Assembly (NCBI GenBank): GCA_945877365.1
Contig: CAMCRV010000006.1
Location: forward strand, 1 to 64,000
Source: an uncultured Clostridia bacterium
Lineage (GTDB): Bacteria; Bacillota; Clostridia; Oscillospirales; Oscillospiraceae
Length of the DNA stretch: 64,000 nt
Direction: 5' to 3'
Of this stretch, positions 9,205 to 17,257 are shown piece by piece. The notes below the pieces were generated by a model. It was not told where the DNA came from. It ran no database searches and saw nothing but the letters and a program-made list of their open reading frames with translations. Made by a program: the position numbers and the translations under genes. Every line of letters begins with the position of its first letter. The first letter of the stretch is position 1.

Positions 9205-10551
9205 ATGGGCAAGTATTTTGGAACCGACGGCTTCCGGGGAGAGGCCAACAAGAATCTGACTTTTGAGCACGCTGTGAAAATCGGCCGTTTTCTGGGCTGG
9301 TACTACGGCGCGAGACTGGATAAAAAGGCAAAGGTGGTCATCGGCAAGGATACCAGAAGATCCTCCTATATGTTTGAGTACGCCCTGTGTACCGGCCTGA
9401 TGGCCAGCGGTGCAGATGCCTACATCATGCATGTCACCACCACCCCCTCCGTGGCCTACATCACCCGGGTGGATGACTTTGACTGCGGTATTATGATCTC
9501 CGCCTCCCACAACCCCTTCTACGACAACGGCATCAAGCTGCTCAACGGCAACGGCGAGAAGATGGATGAGGAGACCATCCTGAAGGTGGAGGAGTATATC
9601 GACGGTCTGGTGGAGATTCCCATTGCCCATCGGGACGGCATCGGCAGAACCGTGGACTATGTGGCCGGACGGAACCGCTATATCGGCTACCTGATCTCCA
9701 TGAGCAAGTACAGCTTCAAGAATGTGAAGGTGGGTCTGGATGTGGCCAACGGCGCCGCATGGCAGATCGCCAAGGGCGTGTTCGATGCCCTGGGCGCCAA
9801 GACCTATGTCATCAACGATGCCCCCAACGGCTACAACATCAACACCGACTGCGGCAGCACCCATGTGGAGCATCTGCAGAAGTTCGTGGTGGACAACGGC
9901 CTGGACATCGGCTTTGCCTATGACGGCGATGCCGACCGCTGCTTCTGCGTGGATGAAAAGGGCAATGTCATCACCGGCGACCACATCCTGTACATCTACG
10001 GCCTGTACATGAAGGAGCGTGGCAAGCTGATGAACAACAAGGTGGTCACCACGGTGATGAGTAACTTCGGCCTCTACAAGGCTCTGGACAAGGTGGGCAT
10101 CGAGTACGAAAAGACCAAGGTGGGCGACAAGTATGTCTATGAGAACATGGTCACCAACGGCCACCGCATCGGCGGCGAGCAGTCCGGCCATATCATCTTC
10201 ACCAAGTACGCCACCACCGGCGACGGTATCCTCACCTCCCTGAAGCTGATGGAGGTGATGCTGGCCAAGGAGAAGCCCATGAGCGAGCTGGCGGCTCCCG
10301 TGGTGTTCTATCCCCAGGTGCTGAAAAATGTCCGGGTCAAGTCCAAGCCCGAGGCACAGCAGGATCCCGATGTGCAGAAGGCCGTGGCAGATGTTGCCGA
10401 GGTTCTGGGAGACACCGGTCGGATTCTTGTCCGGGAATCCGGCACCGAGCCTGTGATCCGGGTCATGGTGGAGGCGGACACCGAGGAAATCTGCGAAAAA
10501 TATGTGGATCAGGTGATTTCTGTCATCGCGGCCAAGGGTCATCTGGCATAA
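9205..10551 (+). CDS. glmM: Phosphoglucosamine mutase
   Basis: MGKYFGTDGFRGEAN; SASHNPFYDNGIKLLN; DGDADRC; RESGTEPVIRVMVE. Confidence 0.92.
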   Translation: MGKYFGTDGFRGEANKNLTFEHAVKIGRFLGWYYGARLDKKAKVVIGKDTRRSSYMFEYALCTGLMASGADAYIMHVTTTPSVAYITRVDDFDCGIMISASHNPFYDNGIKLLNGNGEKMDEETILKVEEYIDGLVEIPIAHRDGIGRTVDYVAGRNRYIGYLISMSKYSFKNVKVGLDVANGAAWQIAKGVFDALGAKTYVINDAPNGYNINTDCGSTHVEHLQKFVVDNGLDIGFAYDGDADRCFCVDEKGNVITGDHILYIYGLYMKERGKLMNNKVVTTVMSNFGLYKALDKVGIEYEKTKVGDKYVYENMVTNGHRIGGEQSGHIIFTKYATTGDGILTSLKLMEVMLAKEKPMSELAAPVVFYPQVLKNVRVKSKPEAQQDPDVQKAVADVAEVLGDTGRILVRESGTEPVIRVMVEADTEEICEKYVDQVISVIAAKGHLA

Positions 10552-10590
10552 CCCCTTCGGAATCATTTTTAGCCGAGAGGGGGAGAAACT

Positions 10591-11082
10591 ATGTGTGGAA
10601 TTGTAGGCTTTACAGGCGCTCAGCAGGCAGCACCGATTCTGCTGGAGAGCCTTTCCAAGCTGGAATACCGGGGCATCGACTATGCGGTGGGTCTGGAGGG
10701 AAGCCTGAAGCTGAAGGAAATCAGCTACATCCACAGCGAGGCCTATGCCGCAGGGGAGCTGAAGCACGGCACCATCAGCCTCATCGAGGATGGAACGCTG
10801 GTGATTGGCATTCTGACCCAGAGCGAGCTGTATGAGAAAACCATCAGCAACATGGTGGAATGCAAGAGCCGCGGTGCGTATCTCATGGGTCTGACCACCT
10901 TTGGCAAATACGAGACGGAAGACCACGCGGATTTCACGGTGTATGTGCCTAAGGTGGATGAGCACTTTGTGGGCAGCCTTGCGGTGATCCCGCTGCAGCT
11001 GCTGGGCTACTATGTGAGCGTGGCAAAGGGACTGGATGTGGATAAGCCCCGGAATCTGGCCAAGAGTGTGACGGTGGAGTAA
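10591..11082 (+). pseudogene. glmS: Internally deleted glutamine--fructose-6-phosphate aminotransferase: N-terminal ~30 aa fused in-frame to the last ~130 aa
   Basis: MCGIVGFTGAQQAAPILLESLSKLEYRGID joined directly to YAVGLEGSLKLKEISYIHSEAYAAGELKHGTISLIEDGT...LAKSVTVE; 163 aa versus ~600 aa normally. Confidence 0.88.
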
Positions 11083-11129
11083 AGCTCCGGTGTTTTCCAT
11101 TCGGGGCTGCAGATCCGACAGAAAGTGCA

Positions 11130-11170
11130 AATATCCCCCTTCCGAAGTTTTCGGAAGGGGGATATTTTAC
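11130..11170 (+). terminator. Intrinsic terminator after delta-glmS
   Basis: AAATATCCCCCTTCCGAAGTTTTCGGAAGGGGGATATTTT. Confidence 0.85.
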
Positions 11171-11201
11171 GCAAAATGTGGTTGCTTTGGTGAATCCTGT
11201 T

Positions 11202-11309
11202 ATGAAACATTTTTTGGTGTTTATCGACTATCCCACCGGAAAGCGCATCCCCAAGGACTCCCTGCAATGGTACGGACAGGTGGTTCGCGGCGGCGGTATT
11301 CCTGACTAA
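11202..11309 (+). CDS. Small ORF (35 aa) of unknown function
   Basis: MKHFLVFIDYPTGKRIPKDSLQWYGQVVRGGGIPD, bracketed by two strong terminators; no clear RBS. Confidence 0.3.
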   Translation: MKHFLVFIDYPTGKRIPKDSLQWYGQVVRGGGIPD

Positions 11310-11313
11310 ATAG

Positions 11314-11360
11314 CAAAGCCCCTTCCCTGCCTGAATCCGGGCAGGGAAGGGGCTTTGTTT
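11314..11360 (+). terminator. Intrinsic terminator
   Basis: AAGCCCCTTCCCTGCCTGAATCCGGGCAGGGAAGGGGCTTTGTTT. Confidence 0.85.
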
Positions 11361-11539
11361 GTGGCGGCAGATGGCCGTGAAGCAGCATTGCCGAATCTGT
11401 GAGTTTCGGGATAGAAAATCGCATATTCCCGTCTTATCAGGAAATCCGTATGAGAAATTCCTTGCCAATTTGGAAAATGCGTTATAAAATAGGAATAGCT
11501 CTTTTGGATAATCCAGAAAACGCGTTAAGGAGGAACCAT

Positions 11540-12406
11540 ATGAAAGCAAAGGTTTATTTTTCCCGCACCATTACCCCGGAAAAGGTTCTGGAGCTGTACA
11601 GGCTGGTGGGGAAGGAGCTGCCCGGAAAAGTGGCAGTGAAGGTACATTCCGGAGAAAAGGGAAACCAGAATTTCCTCCGGCCGGACTTCTGGAAAAATAT
11701 CATCGAGTCTGTGGGCGGCACGGTGGTGGAGTGCAACACCGCCTATGACGGCGCCCGGAATACCACATCGAAGCATTTGAAACTTCTCGACGAGCACGGC
11801 TGGAACCGGTATTTCCCGGTTGACCTTCTGGATGCGGAAGGCCCGGATCTGGAGCTTCCGATCCCCAACGGCAAGGTGATCCGGAAAAACTATGTGGGCA
11901 AGGATATTGTCCATTACGACTCCATGCTGGTGCTGTCTCACTTCAAGGGACATCCCATGGGCGGCTACGGCGGAGCCCTGAAGCAGCTGTCCATCGGCGT
12001 AGGTTCTTCCTACGGAAAGGCCTACATCCACGGTGCAGGCGACCCAAAACAGATCTGGACGGCGGATCATGATTCCTTTCTGGAAGCCATGGCGGATGCG
12101 GCAGGCTCTGTGGTGGACTTTTTCCACGGCAATCTGGTGTACATCAATGTTATGAAGAACATGAGTGTGGACTGCGACTGCTGCGCCGTTGCGGAAGATC
12201 CCTGCATTGCAGATATCGGCATTCTGGCTTCCACCGATCCCATTGCCATCGATCAGGCCTGCATCGATCTGGTATATGCCTGCACCGATCCCGGCAAGCC
12301 CCATCTGCTGGAACGGATTGAAAGCCGAAACGGTGTCCATACCATTGAGGCTGCCGCCGCTCTGGGCTATGGAACCAGAGAGTATGAGCTGGTGGAAGTG
12401 GAATAA
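11540..12406 (+). CDS. DUF362 domain-containing protein
   Basis: MKAKVYFSRTITPEKVLELYRLVGKELPGKVAVKVHSGEKGNQNFLRP...; AGGAGG RBS. Confidence 0.82.
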   Translation: MKAKVYFSRTITPEKVLELYRLVGKELPGKVAVKVHSGEKGNQNFLRPDFWKNIIESVGGTVVECNTAYDGARNTTSKHLKLLDEHGWNRYFPVDLLDAEGPDLELPIPNGKVIRKNYVGKDIVHYDSMLVLSHFKGHPMGGYGGALKQLSIGVGSSYGKAYIHGAGDPKQIWTADHDSFLEAMADAAGSVVDFFHGNLVYINVMKNMSVDCDCCAVAEDPCIADIGILASTDPIAIDQACIDLVYACTDPGKPHLLERIESRNGVHTIEAAAALGYGTREYELVEVE

Positions 12407-12473
12407 GCATCCGAAAAACAGGGAACGGGGAAGGCATCCCTGTGAACCCTGCTGCCTTCATGGATTTGCAGAA

Positions 12474-12508
12474 AAAGGGCTTACTGTCATACGACGGTAA
12501 GCCCTTTC
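12474..12508. terminator. Intrinsic terminator between convergent genes
   Basis: AAAAAGGGCTTACTGTCATACGACGGTAAGCCCTTT. Confidence 0.75.
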
Positions 12509-12525
12509 GGCGGTTTGGGTATGGA

Positions 12526-13263
12526 CTACTTAACGGTCTTTTCGTGCCATTTCTGCTTGGCGGTGGCGGTAAACTGGTTGCGCAGGGTAATAGAGCCGTC
12601 GTCATTGAGGACAAACCAGAGCATATCGTTGTCCACAGGACGCAGATCACCGTTGGCCTGGATCTCCAGTACCTGCTTTGCAATGGCATAGGTGCTGTCG
12701 AAATAGGGGGTATTCTCATCGTAGCCCTGCCACTGGTTCGGCCGGGCAATTTCGTCCAGCAGGCTCTGGCCATAGCCGTTGGCCTGATCCTCAGAGCGGT
12801 TGATGGCTACCCACATAATGACGGTTTTTACATTGTCGGACCGTCCTGCACCTACGCTGTCAGCCAGCTTGGCAAGGGCCACAGCCTCCGGGATCAGTGC
12901 TTCCGGTATGGGAGTGGTTTCCTCCTCCGGCAGAGTTTCTGCGGCGATAACCTCCGGCGTGGTTTCCACAGGGGGTTCTGTCTTCTGCTTTCCGGGAAGA
13001 AGCGCCAGAATGAAAAGCAGGATGAGCAGCGGCGACCATAGCCGGATGTCATAATACCAGCGCACATCTTTTCCAAGGCTGCGCAGGAAGGCAAAAATGG
13101 GGTTTTGCTTTTGCGGCTTTCTTCTTCTGCGCTCAATTCTGGGTTCCGGTCTGGGCTCCGTCTTCGGTTCTGCCTCAAGTTCTGCTTGGGGCTGTGTCTG
13201 AGGCTCTGCCTGAGACTGTGCCTGGGGTTCGGTTCTGGATTCTTCGTTCAGTGTCGGATCCAT
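12526..13263 (-). CDS. Membrane protein with Q/P/E-rich N-terminal repeats, one TM helix, and an uncharacterised C-terminal domain
   Basis: QAQSQAEPQTQPQAELEAEPKTEPRPEPR low complexity, TM LWSPLLILLFILALL; weak SleB-like resemblance only. Confidence 0.6.
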   Translation of the reverse strand: MDPTLNEESRTEPQAQSQAEPQTQPQAELEAEPKTEPRPEPRIERRRRKPQKQNPIFAFLRSLGKDVRWYYDIRLWSPLLILLFILALLPGKQKTEPPVETTPEVIAAETLPEEETTPIPEALIPEAVALAKLADSVGAGRSDNVKTVIMWVAINRSEDQANGYGQSLLDEIARPNQWQGYDENTPYFDSTYAIAKQVLEIQANGDLRPVDNDMLWFVLNDDGSITLRNQFTATAKQKWHEKTVK

Positions 13264-13539
13264 AATATCATCTCCTTCTGTTTTCGCCGTGAGATTCTAA
13301 ATATCGGCGAGTTCCTCCGGGTTTCATAATAATATGATTCCGGTGAATAACGAGTCGAAATCTGTGAGGAAAAGAAAAACTTCCTCTTCGGGAAATAGAA
13401 TAACATATTACAGCAAAAAAGTCAAATTTTATTCGTTTTTCAGACATAACTGAAACTTTTTATGAAATTATGTAAACAAAAGAATCTCCCAAAGCCTTTT
13501 TGAGACAGCCATCCGCGCAGTTCTGAAAGAGATAAATTG

Positions 13540-13790
13540 TCATTTGTGGGGATGCCCCCACGGGCAATGCGAGCCTTCGCCCGGGTGATGATCTTTCCAT
13601 CCTTTGGGCACGCCCGGTTCGTTTTTGCGGTGGTGGTCTATTCTATATAACCTACGCAGTTCCGGTCGAGGGGCCCAAAGGATGTGGATTGTCTACCTGC
13701 AGTTCGTAACGAATTGTCAGCGGCGACTCGCCGCCAAATTCCAGTTTATCAACCGGCTGCGCAAAGCCGATAAGCAGATAAGATTTTAAT
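13540..13790. repeat. Structured intergenic repeat sharing its end with the repeat at 32755
   Basis: CGCCAAATTCCAGTTTATCAACCGGCTGCGCAAAGCCGATAAGCAGATAAGA is near the reverse complement of 32752-32800; internal inverted repeat CATCCTTTGGGC/GCCCAAAGGATG. Confidence 0.65.
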
Positions 13791-13798
13791 CGACAGTA

Positions 13799-15307
13799 TT
13801 ACTTTGCAGGATTCTGCAGCTTTTTTAGAACAATCCCAACCACCCCGTTTTTGTTCACGCGGATATGATCCACAATCCGGCGAAGCTCGGTGTTGGTCAC
13901 AGTCTCCAGATCCAGAAACCGCCGGATCTCCTGGGTGTATGCATCAGAAATGAACTGTCCATTGCATTTCAGCCGATGGGGCTGTTTCCGGCGTGCCAAT
14001 TCGATATCCAGTCCGGCAAGCTGCTTTTCGATTGCCTGAACCTTTTCCTTCAGTGCGTCCAGAGAAATCAGGTCATTGGCATACATCTCCCGAAATCTGT
14101 CTCGCCGGCGGATCAGATGGGTGCGCTGCTGTTCCAGCATCTGCCGGCCTGACGCAGAGGCATCCCCCTGAGGAAGGGAGGCTTCCAGATAGGACAGAAT
14201 CCCGGCGACAAAGGCATCCGGATCCCGTATCTGGGAGAAAAGATAGGTTCTCAGCTGTTCCAGCAGCTCCGGCTCATCCAGAGAAACGGTGTTATCGCAC
14301 CGTTGGGCGGTATAGTGGTCGTTGGTGGCGCAGTGCCAGTAGACCCGGGTGTTGGCGTAAGTATAGGTTTTCCGGCAAAAGGATCTGCCGCAGTGCTCAC
14401 ACTTGATGAGGGTGGAAAACAGGTGCTTGCCGCTGTATCTTCCCTGACGGAAGGGCTCCCCGGAGTCGTATTGGACACGCCGGGATTCCAGGATTTCCTG
14501 AGTCCGCCGAAAAACTGCCGCACTTACAATGGCCCAGGAGGGACGCTCATGAAAAAAATGCTCATCTTCCGGCAGGCTGACCTGTTTTCCGGTGAGATAA
14601 TCCTGGATTTCATACTTATGGTTAATCAGAACGCCGCTGTAGATGGGGTTTGTGAGAACCCGCCGGACAGCCCGGGCATTCCAGTCGCTTCCCAGTTTGG
14701 TCTTGGCCTGCTCCCGATTCAGAGTCAGGCTGATGCTGCGGCACCCCAGCCCCTGTTCTGTATACAGGTAAAAGATCCTGCGAACAATCCGGGCCTCCTC
14801 CGGATTGATGGACAGGGTAAAATTGTCAATCCGGTCATAGCCGAAGATCCTCTGGGGAACCCGCCCCTTTTCCGCATTGATCCGTTTTCCGAACTTGGTT
14901 CGCTTGGAAATATTGGCGGATTCTTCCTGCGCCATGGCACCAAAGATGGTCAGCACAAATTCGCTGTCCCCCAGGGAATCCATGTTGGCATTGAGGAAGA
15001 GAACGGTTATGCCCAGGGCTTTGAGCTGACGGATGCTCACCAGAAAATCCACGGTGTTCCGGGCCAGACGGCTGATATCCTTGACGACTACCATGGAGAA
15101 CAGATTTTTCTGGGCATCGTGCATCATGCGGTTGAATGCATCCCGATTTTTCAGGGATGTTCCGGAAATGCCCTCATCGGCGTACAGCCGAACCAGGTCA
15201 TAGCCGTTGCGGCTGGCGTAGGCAGTAAAAAAAGCCTTCTGGTTTTCCAGACTGTCCAGCTGTTCTTCTTTGCTGGTACTTACCCGGCAGTAGGCGGCAA
15301 TTTTCAT
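13799..15307 (-). CDS. Large serine recombinase (resolvase N-domain + recombinase domain + zinc beta-ribbon + coiled coil)
   Basis: AAYCRVSTSKEEQLDSLENQ (catalytic Ser), DISRLARN, IFGYDRI, CEHCGRSFCRK...WHCATN; full length 502 aa. Confidence 0.95.
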   Translation of the reverse strand: MKIAAYCRVSTSKEEQLDSLENQKAFFTAYASRNGYDLVRLYADEGISGTSLKNRDAFNRMMHDAQKNLFSMVVVKDISRLARNTVDFLVSIRQLKALGITVLFLNANMDSLGDSEFVLTIFGAMAQEESANISKRTKFGKRINAEKGRVPQRIFGYDRIDNFTLSINPEEARIVRRIFYLYTEQGLGCRSISLTLNREQAKTKLGSDWNARAVRRVLTNPIYSGVLINHKYEIQDYLTGKQVSLPEDEHFFHERPSWAIVSAAVFRRTQEILESRRVQYDSGEPFRQGRYSGKHLFSTLIKCEHCGRSFCRKTYTYANTRVYWHCATNDHYTAQRCDNTVSLDEPELLEQLRTYLFSQIRDPDAFVAGILSYLEASLPQGDASASGRQMLEQQRTHLIRRRDRFREMYANDLISLDALKEKVQAIEKQLAGLDIELARRKQPHRLKCNGQFISDAYTQEIRRFLDLETVTNTELRRIVDHIRVNKNGVVGIVLKKLQNPAK

Positions 15308-15411
15308 GTATCTGCCCTCAGCAGCTTCTCCAGCAGAATAGCCTTCAGCGCCGCCTCAACAGCCTGAGGGAGATTGGGGTTTTCAAAGGTATAGGTAACG
15401 GGTTTTGACAC
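15304..15411 (-). CDS. Small leader ORF (35 aa), translationally coupled to the serine recombinase
   Basis: GTG start with AAAGGAGG upstream: MSKPVTYTFENPNLPQAVEAALKAILLEKLLRADT*, stop overlaps recombinase ATG (ATGA). Confidence 0.65.
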   Translation of the reverse strand: MSKPVTYTFENPNLPQAVEAALKAILLEKLLRADT

Positions 15412-15498
15412 AGGTCAAACCTCCTTTCACTTGCCAGTTTATGGCCCGGGAGGGCGATCATGACACGGCTGGCGAGCGTTTCCGGCAACAGAACATAT

Positions 15499-15975
15499 CT
15501 ATTTGGTGCGATCAGCCTCCACCACTGCCGTGGGCAGGTTAGCGTGGAGGGTGGTCATCCCGTCGCTCTGGCCAAGCCGGGTGTCGCTGCGGAAGATATG
15601 CGCCTTGCTCTCCTCGCCGCACAGGACGGCCCGCTTGGAGAAAACGGCCAGTCCATAGAGTGTGGCAGGGCGGACGCTTCCCACAACCGCATCCGCCAGA
15701 ATCCGGTAGTAGAAGGTTACATCGATGCAGTAGTGATTCCGGTCGAAAGCCACAGGCTCCACTTCAATATTGGTGTAGATCAGCTCAGCGCAGCGAACCC
15801 GGGCGTTGGCCGCATTATCCAGCAGTGCCTGAGATCCGGTGGTTAAGTATACCCGCAGATCCTCCACACAGTCCTTATCCCGGCAGGAATCTGTGATTTT
15901 TCGGGTGTCGATGGACATGGCCTGCCGCAGGTCGCTGGGATTGCACCGCATGGCAGGCGTGGTCTGTTCGGACAT
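15499..15975 (-). pseudogene. N-terminal half of the conserved clostridial protein interrupted by the element; stop codon supplied by the element end
   Basis: SIDTRKITDSCRDKDCVEDLRVYLTTGSQALLDNA...ELIYTNIEVEPVAFDRNHYCIDVTFYYRI...LPTAVVE then ADRTK*; AGGAGG RBS before ATG. Confidence 0.72.
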
Positions 15976-16113
15976 GAAACTACCTCCTATAGGAAAGTAT
16001 AAGCGTTTTTTCGCCTATAGGACAGTTTATGCACCGACCCGGAGGAGGTGCAGGACTATAAAAAGCAACTGCCCAAACCTTCCTCTGCCCTTCACAGATG
16101 AACAAAGCAAACA

Positions 16114-16153
16114 GCGCCCATAAGAAATAGTTTACACCATTTCTTATGGGCGC
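16114..16153. terminator. Perfect 15-bp stem hairpin downstream of acyltransferase
   Basis: GCGCCCATAAGAAATagtttacaccATTTCTTATGGGCGC. Confidence 0.5.
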
Positions 16154-16247
16154 AACATTCTTGCTGACACCGGCAACCTATGAATGACTGCGATCATCAG
16201 AACTGTCAAAATACAGAACTGCTATCCCGGTGGAGGAGAATGCCGGA

Positions 16248-17171
16248 TTAAAACAGGAGTTTGACCAGTTTTGTGTTTTTAAAGGAAAGGTAAAAAATCG
16301 CCGGAAAGGTCCATACGCAAAGTAGGGTAACCCAGTTTATCCACATCCCCTGAATGTGAAGGATCCAGGCAATCTTCATTACAACCGCGATAATTCCGTA
16401 TTGCATCAGATATATTGCGGAACTGATTCCCCTGAAATATCTGGTATCGATATTTGGGTTCCAGCTGCGGAATGCAAGAACCAGATAATAGGTGAACAAT
16501 GGAAGAAAAAGATACATACTACGATCATCACTAGGTGACACATGGGCACCAACGAAACTGATTTCTGCCCATAATATCCCCCCGAATAGGAACAAAAGCG
16601 GCATGGAAGCTGTTTCCTGCTTTCGGGTTGCTTCCCCAATGCACATGAGAGGCAGGGCAAAAAAGATGCCATTACGGGTTGTAAGGAATATGGATTCATA
16701 CAACGGACAGCCACCAATCAGCCATTGATATGCCCCCCCAAAAATGGTTCCCCAAATGTACAGCAGGACAGCAGCGTATTGCAGTGCCTTCCGATTTCGG
16801 ACAAGACAGAAAGGAATGGCAGCAATAAGCAACGAAGTGAGGAACCAGAGGTAAGCTGGTGTTTGAAACAGAAACTCTCGTAAGGGAATCCCACCCGATT
16901 GAAAAACAAATAACGGCATATAAATGATGAGCCATACAAGCAGCAGCCTGCCTGTATTCCATACATACCGCCTGAATGCTTCCCTGTGCCCTCTTTTGTT
17001 TATGGACTCGGCCAGAAACATTCCCGACACCGCAAAGAAAAATGGCACACCCAGCCGTGACAGGTACTGCCTTATGAAATCCACAACAGTCCCGGAAAGC
17101 CCAATATGCAACATTGGGATCAGGCAGGCAAAGAAAACTCTGCCAACATCTATTCCTCTGTAATTTCTCAT
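16248..17171 (-). CDS. Acyltransferase family 3 membrane protein
   Basis: MRNYRGIDVGRVFFACLIPMLHIG...; ~10 TM segments; FFAVSGMFLA. Confidence 0.8.
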   Translation of the reverse strand: MRNYRGIDVGRVFFACLIPMLHIGLSGTVVDFIRQYLSRLGVPFFFAVSGMFLAESINKRGHREAFRRYVWNTGRLLLVWLIIYMPLFVFQSGGIPLREFLFQTPAYLWFLTSLLIAAIPFCLVRNRKALQYAAVLLYIWGTIFGGAYQWLIGGCPLYESIFLTTRNGIFFALPLMCIGEATRKQETASMPLLFLFGGILWAEISFVGAHVSPSDDRSMYLFLPLFTYYLVLAFRSWNPNIDTRYFRGISSAIYLMQYGIIAVVMKIAWILHIQGMWINWVTLLCVWTFPAIFYLSFKNTKLVKLLF

Positions 17172-17257
17172 CCGGATGTCTCCTTTTCAATGATCCTTCC
17201 TCCTCAAATTTTGAGAGGGGAGGATTCCTTTGCAAACAGGTATCGTCTGGATTCAGA

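Larger units (their letters stand above)
7772..15522. mobile_element. Putative skin-like intervening element (~7744 bp) bounded by CCTCCAC core copies at 7772-7778 and 15516-15522
   Basis: Splits one gene in-frame; carries a large serine recombinase near one end; ends form an inverted repeat when joined. Confidence 0.7.

Noticed and set aside
9109-11130. 673-aa minus-strand ORF across glmM
   Set aside because: Antisense shadow of glmM and delta-glmS; no motifs or RBS
12526-13263. Spore cortex hydrolase (SleB-like), which would support a sporulation link
   Set aside because: Resemblance is weak and catalytic motifs could not be confirmed by eye
13540-13790. CRISPR array or tRNA in the repeat-rich intergenic region
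   Set aside because: No regularly spaced direct repeats and no cloverleaf; inverted repeats fit a MITE-like element
7772-15522. Complete prophage or ICE
   Set aside because: No structural, lysis, replication or conjugation genes; only a recombinase plus metabolic genes
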